This document shows positions 1-34,308 of a DNA stretch of 64,000 nt, piece after piece. The translations under genes and the position numbers were made by a program. The stretch lies in contig CM082585.2 in the NCBI GenBank assembly GCA_040954595.2, forward strand, positions 5,332,001 to 5,396,000, written 5' to 3'. The notes under the pieces were generated by a model that saw nothing but the letters and a program-made list of their open reading frames with translations, was not told the DNA's origin and searched no databases. The stretch is from Balanoglossus misakiensis. Taxonomy: Eukaryota; Hemichordata. Numbering within the stretch: position 1 is the stretch's first letter; each line of letters opens with the position of its first letter.

Positions 1-265
1 GTCCCGAGGTCATCAAAAATACACTGTTGCCCGAATATGTCAGTCATCATGTGTTTTATAACACACCAAACCGATCGAACTGATTTCCTAGGGAACAGTT
101 CGAAATGACTAAGGTCAGGTGACGTCGTATTGACGAATCACGATCGAGGGTTCGCTGCATGGTGTGTTATAATATTGATTCTACAGGGTTCAATGATATC
201 ACTGTTTTTATTAATTCAGTGATGGGCCCAAATTTGAGATTTTTTTCGCTCATTATTTTACTCAG

Positions 266-791
266 AACGGCTGCAGTGGAACTGGCGAAAGAGCAAATCA
301 CTGTAAACTCGGTTGCACCGGGCAACATTGCAACTGAAAAGCTGATGGCACTGTACGGAGACCCGGAGACGGAAGATTCGATCGATGACGTCATTTCTGC
401 CATACCCATGGGACGGTAAGTGCGGAAGCCAGCTTTTCTGTACGACGATGGGGGCAGTGCACTGCGCTATGGCATTTTGTGTTGATATCTGGCGTTTGGA
501 TTATGGGATGGATGAATGGTTTTCAGTCGAAGTCAATCGAAGACAGACAGGACACTGAAGTTTTCTGACGATTTCCTAAGCTATGTTTGTTTGTTTGTTT
601 GTTTGTTTTGGGGTAGATATGGGTGGATACGATTTAATTGCACCCGTCTATTCCCCCTTTTTTTCAGCCTGGGAAAACCCGAAGACATCGGCAACGCGGT
701 GGCTTTCTTAGCATCGGCAGAAGCTGATTTCATTACTGGACAAGCCATTGTTGTTGATGGCGGACAAACAATTGTGGAGAGTACTAGTTAG
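266..791 (+). CDS. Short-chain dehydrogenase/reductase (SDR), C-terminal two exons only
   Basis: This is the 3' end of an NAD(P)-dependent oxidoreductase gene running in from the left edge. Coding exons are 266-415 (after an AG acceptor; donor gtaagt) and 668-791 (acceptor ttttcag, stop TAG). They join in phase to read ...VELAKEQITVNSVAPG...IPMGRLGKPEDIGNAVAFLAS...ITGQAIVVDGGQ. In classical SDRs the NSVAPG stretch follows the catalytic Tyr-x-x-x-Lys helix, and the GRxGxPEDI...FLAS...TGQ...VDGG block is the usual C-terminal signature. The Rossmann fold with its glycine motif and the catalytic Tyr/Lys should lie upstream, outside the window. Substrate cannot be predicted from this part; fabG-like and glucose-1-dehydrogenase-like SDRs share these motifs. 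The gene is tail to tail with the truncated ABC transporter at 1495-11312. Confidence 0.85.
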
Positions 792-1308
792 CCAGTGCAG
801 AAAGACCAAAACGCCAGTTTGTGTCCGGATTATGCGCAAGAGGACATGTTGTTTCATCAACCATTCAATACCACACAATTGTGGTGACGGTTAGACACAG
901 TCCCTCTGTGGGAATGCGCTTTTCTGTCGTGAACTATGATAGCACGTTTCATTGGAGTGTGCGTGGTGGTTTTTGTGAATTCCCAACATTTTCAAGACTA
1001 ATCACGTTGCAATATACGGAATAATAAGTATACACTACATTGAAACATGACTGATCTCTTGTTTTGAAAGCTGTGTTCATATATCGTCATAGATGTGAGG
1101 GGAAAGTGTCCGAATTACATTTAGACATTTTGGCTGTGTACACGGGAGCGCTGTCCTGGCAGTCGCAAAGGGTTACTAGTATTCCGGGTTTTAGTCAAGA
1201 GGCAAATGAAACATGCTAATCGAATTGAATATCCTGTGAGGGCGCTCTCGTTTATGACGCTAAAAGAATTTCTGGTCTTTCACTGCTGATACAAAACTAG
1301 CAAGAAGA

Positions 1309-1314
1309 AATAAA
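1309..1314 (+). terminator. Polyadenylation signal (AATAAA) of the SDR gene
   Basis: A canonical AATAAA hexamer lies about 520 nt after the SDR stop codon, on the same strand, with no other gene between. It would give a 3' UTR of about 540 nt. The interval 792-1494 otherwise contains only this 3' UTR and about 165 bp separating it from the last recognisable exon of the opposing ABC transporter. Confidence 0.5.
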
Positions 1315-1494
1315 GCTCTTCTCCATCACTTAAACAATATATACGGTGTATAGATACTTAGAAATTGTCATCAGAATTTTCTACCATGCCGGGGAGTGGC
1401 ATATATTTTATACTAATTAGACGCGCTTGGGACAGTGGCGAGCGTTTTAAAATCTGGCCGTCCGCTCTCAAGTACGTGCATACAATGCTCTTAC

Positions 1495-11312
<9,818 letters not shown>

Positions 11313-12079
11313 TGCAAGGGTGTCTGTTGGGTGAAATTGGAACAGCGAGACGAAATCGTCAACTCGTGCTGGGAGTTCCGTTTGGTGTTCACGTCATGCC
11401 GGCAACTGGCATCGGCGTCTGCGTTGTCGACTCTTACTATACAAGGTTACGAAAAAATGATATCACATAACCCATACAGTCTTCGGTTAACCCAAGTCAG
11501 GGCCCAAGCCTGTGTAAATATTGCAGTCCTAAGCACATTAATTTGGCAAATCGCGGCGGCAAGAAAAGATTGACGGCAACAGGAGCAGAATGGAGAAATG
11601 GTGTACTATCGTAGTAGTGATGCAAATTACCGCTATTCTATGTTCGAGCGACCGACGGCCGCGATGTTGTCCGTCACCACGAGAATCTCCTGTGACGTGG
11701 GAACGTTATAATCACTCCGCCAGTGTGGGGTGGAACCGATCGAAATAGGGGACGAGACGCATCATGCATCATGTGACTGAGGAGGTTTGAAAGTGGACAT
11801 TTCTGTCACCGAGCTGTCAGGTCACTTTCAAACAAATCCTCTTGAGCCACGTCACGTGACCGGCCGACATGACGTCACATGCACAAACGTCGGATTTTAA
11901 GTGGGCGCATTTTTCGACTTTGTTGATATTGCCAGTCGTTCGTCTCAGCGCCCGAACTGCGTGCCGGGGCTCGGGTCACAGCGAATGCACACTCTCACTG
12001 CGCATTCCTGTGTCCACTCAGCGTGCCTGGCAACCGTGTCTACAGACAGAGGGGACTCTCGTACCTTTTCCGCACACAC

Positions 12080-12240
12080 AGACTGCGTCTCGAAAATTGA
12101 ATTTTTTTCTCATATTTGGCTCAAAGCCACTTTAGATTAATCTGTCTTAAAATCGAGAAAAAAATTTGGGGTCACTGTGCAAAATTTTGAATGAGCAAGC
12201 GACGTTGTGCCAAGTTTGAAATTCAAAATGGCCGCTAATA
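12080..12240. repeat. Diverged interspersed repeat, copy 1
   Basis: Shares an ordered series of blocks with 13373-13530: GACTGCG, GCTCAA, CTTA-AATCGAGAA, GGGGTCAC, CAAAATTTTGAA, and TTCAAAATGGCC. Class unknown. Confidence 0.5.
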
Positions 12241-13372
12241 TTTGTATTGACTATATGAAGAAATTTTAAAGTCGTGATTGGTGAACACCATATCTAATCC
12301 GACGAACTTTGCATTTTCTGTTCGTACCATGACGTCGTCTACACAAAGAGAGAATACGAAACTTGTCCGTCCCGAAACCACGTCAAGATGACCTCAAATT
12401 TGCAATACCTGTTAAACAAACGCCATATGTGCGCTTTACAGGAATAGAAATGTCCGACAGAATGTGGGCAGCAGAAACCTGGTCCGCGTATTTTTAGAAA
12501 ACAATTTGCAAACAATTCTCTCTTGTGCTAAAACATATAAATGCCGGCTTCTCCGTATTTTGATATGAATCTTTGTAATGTAATGACTCTAGTATCCATT
12601 CTGCTTTTAGGCTCTTGCAGATTATTGTTGTAAGAGCCAGGAAAAGGCGGACTAGATGATAGGCTCGGAGGTTTCACACGCAATAAAGTTCTTCAATATA
12701 CTAGTGGTTGTCAATACACTGCACCGCATGGACTATGGCGGTTGAAATCGTCCTGCACTCTGTTGTCAGAACCCGTGTTGTGAGAGCTTCGGTTCGTTCC
12801 CGTTTCTAAAACTGAATTTTTAGTGACGCATACCAGGGATCGTAGTCTGCAACCGGGCGCCGCGTATTTGACCAAAAGACTTACAGACAGACAGTGCGAA
12901 TTACAGCTGGTTCAAAAACACGGTCAGCAAACCAGAAAGAATTTCAGATATCTGTAACAAGGAATGTTAATAATGTTATTGCTTTTTATTTTAAAAATAT
13001 ATCAAGTCATCCTCATCAAAACCAGCTGAATTTTATTGATCGTAAGAAGGGTGTCCTTACGTTTTCATGTCACCATATGCTGATTTTATGTTTGTCTGTG
13101 GGATGATGTATCGAGTTTGTGTGCACGTACCACGCAGCGTGGTGCGGCGCTTGGCATTTTACTCTCCTCGTGACCTTTGCTGAAGGTATGCGCTATTCAT
13201 GACATTGGGCATTGACCAGACCGAAGTGACAGAGGGCATAAATCAGAAAGATGGACAGAGGGTGAATCTGCACGTAATATGAGATCGAAGGCACGCATCT
13301 CTGACCCCACATAAACCTCGTGTCGACGACGTCATGACGCGAGACCAGCGCTTGCACTCGGTAGCAGTTAAG

Positions 13373-13530
13373 GTAGACTGCGCCTTTTTCGTAATTTGCT
13401 CAAGGCAACTGTAAATTATTCTCCCTTAGAATCGAGAATAAAAAATAGGGGTCACCGCACAAAATTTTGAACGAGAGAATAATATCGTCTCAAATTCTTA
13501 ATTTGTACTTCAAAATGGCCTCCAATCTCT
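13373..13530. repeat. Diverged interspersed repeat, copy 2
   Basis: Same block order as the copy at 12080-12240 with substitutions and small indels throughout, so the duplication is old or these are two members of a dispersed family. Confidence 0.5.
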
Positions 13531-14998
13531 GTGTTAATGAAGTTGTGGCGCGCGGTGACACCTTGCTATTAAAGTAAGTGACTTCGCTTTAAGGAGAGAA
13601 AGCAATAGATGAAAAAAAAATTCTCAATGCGGAGCTGTCCAATCTAGTTTAAGGCTGCATGGATTCACTGTACAAGATTAAACTATGCGTGATACTTGAC
13701 TCGACGCCACAGCATTCCGCGCACTCCTGTTGAGCGCACGTGCCCATTGCCTGGAAGTCAAAAATATACCACAACTGGGGTGAACTAGTTTTACGTCTGA
13801 AATTACTTTGAACAGCTACTTGCTTGAAGTTAACATTAGAGCAACGGGGTGTATTCACCAAGCAAATGCTGGAATTTGATGCTTGTTTTCAATCAGGTTC
13901 ATTTAAATCAATATAAACGTTTCGACAATGATCTAATTATTAGATTTAATTGAAGTATTAATGATTGTTAAGCTTGCAACTTCTGGGATATTCATAATTG
14001 CTTCGTTTATTCAAATAAAGCGTTAGCTTATGTTTACATTTTTATGCAGAGCATGTTTTGAGTGTGGTCCCGTCATGTATCTTGTTTTAAAGCTTATTGC
14101 ACACTTTTTGGCGACAAGGACAAATCATACCCTCATTACAGAAAGACAGAAAGGGGTTTGACAGCGGACAGATGTTTTCACTGTTATTTCAGACCATTTT
14201 ACTGGTAATTGCCTGTAACTGCGTTGTTTGTGCATCTATATATAGAAAAAAAAGTAAAATTAAGGGTACAGGAACAGTGGATTTGAAACAACGTTGTAGA
14301 AATCAACAATCAACTCGATTTTCATTTAGTTGGGTCGGACATGTACGTGTGTGTTCAATAAAAATAAGAATTGGCGAAATCACGGTCCCCATGGGAACCC
14401 TTCCCCCCAAAATTACGACTGTCTTCATTACATGGATAAGAGCAAGCGGCGTGATTATACCGTATCGCGCCTGCGCGAACAGTAATATCCCGCCAAAAGC
14501 GACATGATAAACAAAACCTACAATATCATGATCAACTATACCAAATATTAATAATATTTTCATATATGTTCAATCAAATAATATTGGGTGAAATCACGGA
14601 AGATATAACCAAGGTAGCTATATTTTCTAGATTTATATATTTTTAAAGTTTTTTTTTTTTTTTTTTTTTTAATTATATATTTTTAAAGTTTATGGACTAT
14701 AAGCAAGGTAGGCCTAATTCATTTATAAGGGCACTTAATGCACTGTTTTTATTTTTATTTTTAATGATATAAATTCAAATTATCAGTACCGTACATGTCC
14801 GCACCATAAAAAGCCCAGGATGCTGAATACGCAGTAATTACAACCGATGTTGACGGACATTTCGCATGCAGACGACGCGTTTTAAGTGGCGGACAGACGC
14901 GCATCCCCTCGACACAGGCGTCTTTAAACAGTCTTGTTTTTACATCAATTGACCTTACTACTCACGTTGATTTTATCAGACGGCTTCGCGCAGAAGCC

Positions 14999-15011
14999 GT
15001 TGCCTAGCAAC
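14999..15011. promoter_or_regulatory. X-box-like palindrome (RFX site)
   Basis: GTTGCCTAGCAAC fits the RFX consensus GTNRCC-N(0-3)-RGYAAC. It lies in the spacer between the two ABCC genes. The match is seen in the sequence; binding is not shown. Confidence 0.35.
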
Positions 15012-17601
15012 TCAATCCTCGTCTCTTGGAGTGAAAGGGATTTGAAATGAGAATGCGGATGAAGGTTCCAAATAAATTTACTTGTTTGCACAGTCCCTCC
15101 ACATGTACATGTATGTGATATTTGATATAAGAAACGCGGTATGTAAATGGATTAACCAATTCTTCGTCTTATAATTATTTGATGTGTGGTGGACATTAAA
15201 TCTTTACGATACACGAGTTAATTAATTGTGAACCAGTGAAAGTTTTACTTATTTTAGATTTGGTGTCACGTGATGAAAAACCTATCACTGTTTGTTAACA
15301 TTGACATGAAAAACAGGCAAATAATTTGCGTCTAACAGTATACTGTGTTTTATATTCGTCCGGGGCGCGGTATGGTCTTATTGTCATGCAAATTTACCGT
15401 GTTTTATTGTCACCCGCAATTGGACCGTTATATCACGGCCGTCGAATATTCCGCTTTGCTTTTGTTCCGTAATTAAAACGAACTCTCGCTGCGTCCCATG
15501 ATATCTGAGGAAGCAGAGACTACACTTGACACGGGACACTCTGACGGTTGCAGCCGAGACCGCGATCATCCAGAGCGCATGGCATTGCCCTGCAAAACGT
15601 AACTGGCTCAGCGGTAATCGGAAAAAAACATCCCTATCGGATAACGTGTAGTAGCCTTGACTCAGAGGCGCGATCGAGTCGACACAGCGCCATTCATTCG
15701 GTCGAATATCCTCCTAAAATTTTAACGTCTCGAATTATACTTGTGCGAGATAAACCGAACAGAAAAAAAACGAGAATATAAATTTAAGCAATGTATTTTC
15801 TATCGCTCTTTTGTCTATTGTTATGAAAATATAGTTCACCGTGATCCTCCGAAATATGATTATCCCGAAATTCGCCGTGACACTATTTCGACAAGGATTA
15901 TTCGTGTTGTCGCGATTTTTATAGACAATTGCTGATGTCGATAACGGCTTATGTTAAAAGAATTTCATTCCAATAACATGAAAGCTAAAACGGAGCTTGC
16001 CTGCGCGACTTTTTACAGCGCACTAAAACACTTGCACGAGCGGGTTTCTCAGTGACTGACACAGGAATCAATAATTCATTATGTAACGTGCCACTGTTTT
16101 TCGGAATGCTATTAATAATCAATCAGCTGAACTCATTCATAACCGGTGTTAGGAGAAAGTGAGAGCTTGGGCTTCGCTGCGCGTTAGTAAAACTAGGCCA
16201 CTTATTTTTGACCCAATATCGCACGCGCACCGGTGAAATGAGATAAAACGCGTCCGCGTGTGGTCAGTGACGTTATACGTCGCGTGTGTACGCTTTGTGC
16301 TCTCGCTGTTGCGCGCAGTGGCAAGCCAGCGCGCAGCTGATAGAAGCACGTCGCTGCCCTACATCGATATTTCGACAAATGGCCATTTTGAAGGGAGTCA
16401 AAACATGAAAGTTGAAAAATACGTTGACGAGTGGTGTCCTAAAAAAGAAATATTTGACTGTGTGATCCCAATTAAAATATTTGCAGCGTGTCGTAGAAGC
16501 TACACTAGCGTTGTACAGGATCATGCACATGTCGCGTACATTGTATGGAATTTCGCCTGTACATTGACGTTTTATTACCGTGGATGTTAAAATTGATGAA
16601 GAAAGCAGATATCCATGCACGCAGATACAACCTCTGCGCTATTCATAAATTAAATATACCTTCACTGTCCTATATTCTGCCGATCCTGGCGATATTATGC
16701 GAGCGCGCATTTTTTGTATACAAAAATGAATATCTGGGCGAGATTACAGTCGGGTAAACCTGGCATTTCTCGCAAGATCAGGCGACCTACCTTTGTACAG
16801 CTTTAACCACGTGGAATATGTTCACTATCAGAGGACATGCATCGTAAAGCGGTATTGCGTGTTAAATACAACAGCTTCTGCTGCCCGTAGTCGTTCGGTA
16901 AAAATCATCTACCGCGGTTGGGATTTTTTCAGAAATCGCTACCCTCCATCGGCCATCCAATGGTCCGTCCACCGTCCACGCTAGTCCCCGTAAAACGCGA
17001 CAACAAAAACAACAGCGAAACGGCTATATATCGATCTGAAACCAGCTGACAGCCGACTACACGACTGCCACATTTGCATACGAAATGGTTTTGTGCCGAC
17101 AATTGCCATTGGTGAGTGGTCACGTGACTAGGATGTTGAGCGCAGTCGGACGGAAAGGGAAATTGAATTTATAATGATGGGAAGCCGAATACGAAATACC
17201 ACTGGACCAGTTGTAACACGCTTTACATAAAACATTTTTTTTCTTTTATAAAGCGAGTGAATGTTTATAAACGCGTCTGCTTTTAGGGTATGACGGTAAT
17301 CAGCTTGGACTTTTTAGCTATTTCGGTCCCGTATTTCACGCGAGAAAAATATTTCTTTTGGTAAAGCGTACACTGTCTCGTCATTGTATATTTCCAACGG
17401 TATTGGACTCAAGTTAGCTTCGTGATAAAGACGGTTTTTAACTGGGGAGGATTATAAATTTATGCTTCTCTGCTAAGTTGACTAGATTAAGACAAGAACT
17501 ATACTTCTCACAACATCAATCATTTTAAAATAGGAAGAGTTGTTATTCTCAAAAGCGAAACATGTCATTTACATCAACAAGCAGCATCCCCCTCAATTCT
17601 G

Positions 17602-17615
17602 GTTGCCTTGGCAAC
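17602..17615. promoter_or_regulatory. X-box palindrome (RFX site)
   Basis: GTTGCCTTGGCAAC is a perfect 14-mer X-box with a two-base spacer, also in the ABCC intergenic spacer. In animals such sites bind RFX factors, often at genes for cilia. No ciliary gene is visible next to it. Confidence 0.4.
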
Positions 17616-18421
17616 GGAGAAGATGCGGGTGCCATCATACAAAAAAAGAGCCCAGAGAAATGGAAGACAAAAAAATACAATACAATGTGATATCCCCCCG
17701 CGGTCATATCGATCTGGGCCGGGAGCCTTTGTCGCCTCACCAATGTAGGTGAAAGGTTGCATACGTAATGAGCTCGTTTTCCATTCGAAGGGATCTGCCC
17801 GCACGGCGCAGCGATGGCTCGTTTCGGTAACACGTTTTCTATATTAAACATGATTAAAATATAGGGCTCGTTTGAAACACACTCACCCTTCTGTTGCGTG
17901 GAGTGAATCTCAATAAATCTCTATTTGGCTCGTGTGTCGTGTACCGTGGAGCTTGACGATATTTATCGGATCTGACGTGCCTCGATCGACGCGACCTTTG
18001 TACACCCATTCGACTGACCACGGAAATGCCGCAGATGATCGTACACTGCAAGTGATACGAAAGAGGATATTCCCTCGGATAAACGTGGAATTTCCTTCAC
18101 TATCCTACTGAGCGTGGCTCGTTAAAATACCGGGCTTGCTACTATTTTTTTCCATCAATGAATTCTCCCAATCGGCCTTTTCATTTTCAACACATCGTAA
18201 TTTTCAAAACTACTTGCAGTAACAAAAATTCATGTTTTGTTTTGCTTCTTAATATTGATCGCATTCAATCCGCTGACCTCGACATAATTCAATAATTTGA
18301 ACTAATACAATAGCAGAACAAACCATAAACGCATGACAATACAACGCGCGCCACCCAATTGTCTATTTCACCACACGCACACTGCATTGTGTTTTTTTCT
18401 TTATCACTTCGAGTACGGGTC

Positions 18422-18434
18422 GTTGCTATGCAAC
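18422..18434. promoter_or_regulatory. X-box-like palindrome (weaker)
   Basis: GTTGCTATGCAAC resembles an X-box, with T for C and C for G at inner half-site positions. It also overlaps an octamer-like ATGCAA word, so POU binding is an alternative reading. Confidence 0.25.
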
Positions 18435-20193
18435 GGAAGGACAATTCCCTCGGCGCGGCATCATGGATCGCTCTCCAGAGGGAAGTATTTACCAAGGCAT
18501 ACAACCGTCGTCTACATCGTTCTAATCATAAAATTCTATCCCGGTAGAAAATATTCTCAGTGTGCCGGCAAAAAGTAAATTCGAACTACGCAGATATATA
18601 AATTAGCTTCATTTCATTTTTTGTGTAAAATACGCTGAATAAATATAACCGTACCAAGAAGATGATTTATAATGTTTAATCTATTTATTAGAGAGCGCTA
18701 TATTTCTTGATGATTAAATTGGGGAGTGCGTTTGATGATGTCATACTTGACCATAAAATAAACGCAGCACGCGGCAGAGGGTTTTATTTTCAGTTATGAG
18801 ATGAATTTTGGTTAATTTTAAGAATTATTAAAGAAAAAAGGCGTTCAAAAGTCAATTTTAAACTTCACTAGAAGAAGTTAAGCTTACAGCAACAAAAATC
18901 GTTTACAAAAGTGACTATTTTTGGACCACTGATTCCGGACAAATATCTCGTCTAGTCTAAGCTAGTTTATTCGGTTCAAGTAGAGAGCTTAGGAAAACAG
19001 CATATTCATAATCGTTGTGGTCGGTATGAAGAACGTGCACGTTCGTTGCATGATTTGCGAGGCGATAATTGCCCTACTCCCCGAAGAGCCGTCCGTGCAA
19101 ACACCGCTCCGGCATTCCAGGAATTAACGTCATCACCGGCGCGTGATGTTCAGGATTAGCTGTTTAACTTCCTCGAGACAGCTGCGCGCAGCGACACACC
19201 GCACCACGCGCGTGCCCTTTCACCTAGTCGCGTGTATCCCGGGGCTAACAACTTATTTGCCAATCAGCTGTCCGTCTCTAAGTGTTGCCATTCTATCCTC
19301 CACTAACGCCCAACCAACACTGGAGGTTACATCTCAGATATCTTCAACGTGTATAGTAGAAGTAAGCTCCGTACTACCAACATTTTATACACACACGCAT
19401 GTACTCTTGTTTGTAATGTACGTTCACCCTTACATAGGCAAGCGGAAGTTCATAACAGTGATCGTCCGCCAACCTTGGGAATATGAAACTGAACTAAACG
19501 GACGTGAAGTAATGCTCCATCAAGGATATCAATGACGTTAGCATTAATTTCAATTAAATGGCCACTATTTGTAACTTTTGGCTATTTGTTTAGTTTTTTA
19601 TTATGTTTGTCAACCAAGGTTTATTGTTCATCTCCCTAAGGCAAGGTTAAATGCGTCGAGTTAGTCTTCTTCATATACTCCCTGCATGCAAAATGATCAT
19701 TATTATTGTCTATATACCAGAGAAACAATTTACCTGGGACATGTCTAAAATGGGATGAAAACAAGTAAAGAATGTAGATTCACAAAAAATTAATCGAAAA
19801 GGGGAAAAAAGAATTTTTAGAATTAACAACAATCCCATTGCTGTTTCTGATTAGATGATCAACGTGCAGCCCAGTATTTTCAAGATAATTGACTACAACC
19901 TACGTATACCGTCATAATAAACCTGCTCACAAATTACTGCGCATTTGCTCTTAATGTGCATGGTCAATTATAGATGAAGGCACGCATAGCCACACAGAAC
20001 GCGGCGATTTAGAGCTTTTTTGAAGGAGGAAATGAATTATTTAAATCCGAACATCAGTTTGTCGTACAAAGGTTGCGTACACATGCCAGTGGCAACATTT
20101 TCCGACCACGTGATCCAAAAGTTGCGGAGTCACAGGCGTTCCCATTCCGAGAGGAAAGCCGTACAAACACTCACAAGTTTCACAACTAATTAA

Positions 20194-20524
20194 AGGGACA
20201 AAGTCTCTCTCTTGCTGCCCATTTCCATTAATTATGTTTGATACAAGACGCCATTTATGTTAATGTACATGTGGATATATAGTGAATCAACGTTCAACCA
20301 CACACAACTTCCATCCCGTTTGTAGGATATGAGAGTAAAAATCCCGCCAAAATGAATAAATGGTAAACACCGATTATTCATTTTGGCGAGTTTTTTCACT
20401 CTCGTGTCTGCAAGTGGGATGGAAGTTGTGTTCACTATATATCCACATGTAGAATAACATAAACAGTGTCTTGTATTAAACATGATTAATGGAAAAAGGG
20501 CAGCGAGAGAGAGACTTTGTCCCT
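20194..20524. mobile_element. MITE family A, copy 1 (TTAA-flanked hairpin)
   Basis: A 331-bp near-complete hairpin. It begins AGGGACAAAGTCTCTCTC after TTAA (20190-20193) and ends with the complementary sequence before TCAA (20525-20528, one change from TTAA). Inner arms share the segments ACATGTGGATATATAGTGAA and CAAAATGAATAA. It has no coding capacity. A TTAA target site is typical of piggyBac-type elements, so this is probably a non-autonomous derivative. Confidence 0.8.
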
Positions 20525-21730
20525 TCAAGGTGCCCTTTCCATACGGGATGTCATTACAAAATTCTGATGTCCCTCAGAACAGGATGTGGATTCACTACGC
20601 GATACAGCAGCTTGCATGAGCGACGCACGCATGACCTCACAGCTAGGAAACACATCTATACATGCTCGGCGGCGATATCTCATTAATTCTTTTAATCAAG
20701 TCATTCAGGCGAGTGAGTGTGTTTGAACTCTCACCTAGAGAGACAACACATGGATGATTGGATCATTTGAGTCTCGTTTTACTAGCAAGATCCGTCACCG
20801 ATGTTGCGCTCGCTCAATAATTGGCCGGATGTGATAGGGGCCGAAGTATTTGAAATCATCCCACCTCCTCTAAACGAAAGTACACGTATCTGTGTAGTTC
20901 ATAGAAATTTTGTCAAATTACAAGCTTCACTTCGTTTATGAATAATCATGAAGCTTCATTCAGCTGTGTCACGTGTAATTCAGCAAATATCACACTTTTG
21001 CAATTACGTGTACCAAACTTTTCCACATCGATCCAAGTGAAATGTATTAAAGACAGCAACTTACCTCGTAGCCTACATTTCGTTTCTCTTTGTAACAAGG
21101 CCATCATTGACGGGACAGCGCCCCTACAGGTAGTCAGGTAAATGAGGGAACCATATATCACCTGATGTGATGTGAATACTGGACAAACTTGCCATGTTCA
21201 AACGAACTGTACATAGTACAAGATTCTGCGCTATCATTTCGGCTAAAATATTTACGCCTCGCCGATAGAGGGCGCCCAGTATACTGCCTGTCATCCCTGG
21301 GTGAGGCATGAACGAAGGTGCTAATCTATAGGGTGAATAACAAAAATCACCGCCAATTTCTACAACAAGCGAACAAGCTAACTCCAGTGTTGTTCCCTCT
21401 TTCAAGATAATGCAAGAACTCGAACACATGCAGACATACAGACACAGACTGACAGGTAGACAGAAAAACAAACAGACTGACAGACATCGGTACAACATAC
21501 GCCCCATGTGTTTTGCACGGGGGCTAAAATCCCTTCACGGTAAGATGACTCGGCGACCAGTGATGTCATCTTGAGAACACGTAGTTGAGGTCACATAATT
21601 GGAGCAGAAAAAGTACACTGGACCCGGACACATCAGTGAGTAACCTTGGGCACGTGCACGATGAAGTGCTAATTGACCCAGTGTTGCAAATCACGTCACA
21701 GACAGTCCATAGTTTACAATCCCAAGGTCA

Positions 21731-21737
21731 TATATAA
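21731..21737 (+). promoter_or_regulatory. TATA box of ABCC copy B
   Basis: TATATAA lies about 100 nt upstream of a strong splice donor at 21831 and about 30 nt before the likely start of the first exon near 21760. A CACGTG E-box is about 80 nt upstream, at 21651. The spacing to a spliced 5' UTR supports a focused promoter, but no transcript evidence is available. Confidence 0.5.
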
Positions 21738-21760
21738 AGATCATACCTTCATGATAAAAA

Positions 21761-21830
21761 ACACGTTCAAGCGACTGTCAGAGTACAGGCATACGTGGCA
21801 GACTTGTGTTCATTGGAACAGTTCAGAAAG
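21761..21830 (+). other. Probable non-coding exon 1 of ABCC copy B
   Basis: The start is estimated from the TATA box. The 3' end is defined by AAAG followed by gtaagc at 21831. The acceptor ctccgcag at 22123-22130 would join it to an exon that carries 37 nt of leader before the ATG at 22168. Copy A has an acceptor 12 nt before its ATG, which suggests both paralogues use a spliced 5' UTR. Confidence 0.5.
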
Positions 21831-22167
21831 GTAAGCACTCATTTTTAGCAAGGAAAAAGAGAAGCTTTCGATTTGCTATTGCTCACTGTTTTGTAGAGAA
21901 ATCAGTGCAATGTGTGGTAGGCATGTACTACGGTCTGGTCTGGTAGGCAAGTTTCCACATTCAACAGTTTTGAGTTCTGAACTATATGCTTTACAATTAT
22001 TATACCACTCTCCGTCCAGCGGTGCAAAAATACGCCCCCAAAACTCGCAGAATACACGGTATCAATATGTGACGTCATCATGAATAAGAAACAGCCACTG
22101 GTGTTGGTCATATTACTTTGATCTCCGCAGGTACATGTGCATGAATTATTACGAGCTTTAACCGGAA

Positions 22168-34178
<12,011 letters not shown>

Positions 34179-34261
34179 ACCATCGCAGTTAAAAAAAATA
34201 CTGGTGAAAAGTTATTTTCTTTTTTGTAATATTACAGTAGAAGTTGAAAACAGATGTGTGT

Positions 34262-34267
34262 TTTATT
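34262..34267 (-). terminator. Polyadenylation signal (AATAAA) of the UNC93-like gene
   Basis: TTTATT on the plus strand reads AATAAA on the minus strand, 42 nt after the UNC93-like stop codon. The resulting 3' UTR would be only about 60 nt and would end about 70 nt from the ABCC copy B stop codon. Confidence 0.5.
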
Positions 34268-34308
34268 ACCCATCGACTCCTGCCTTGGTATATGTACATG
34301 TATAGTGT

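Larger units (their letters stand above)
11324..21730. other. 10.4 kb spacer between divergent ABCC paralogues, no convincing gene
   Basis: Open reading frames here are short, without recognisable motifs or good splice context, so I call no gene. The stretch nearest copy A (about 11640-12060) is rich in CRE and E-box-like words, such as TCACGTGACC near 11850 and TGACGTCACA near 11870, and may hold its promoter. Two diverged copies of an interspersed repeat sit at about 12080-12240 and 13373-13530. A T-tract near 14649 is flanked by a direct repeat. RFX X-box-like palindromes occur at 14999, 17602 and 18422, and a MITE at 20194-20524. TCACGTG words recur near 17120 and 20106. Confidence 0.6.

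Noticed and set aside
266-791. Recent bacterial transfer of the SDR gene
   Set aside because: SDRs occur in all domains of life, and this gene has a spliceosomal intron in phase, so there is no sign of recent transfer in what is visible.
14097-14563. Possible gene on either strand (136- and 86-codon frames)
   Set aside because: No recognisable motif, no supporting neighbouring exons, and overlapping frames on both strands in low-complexity AT-rich DNA.
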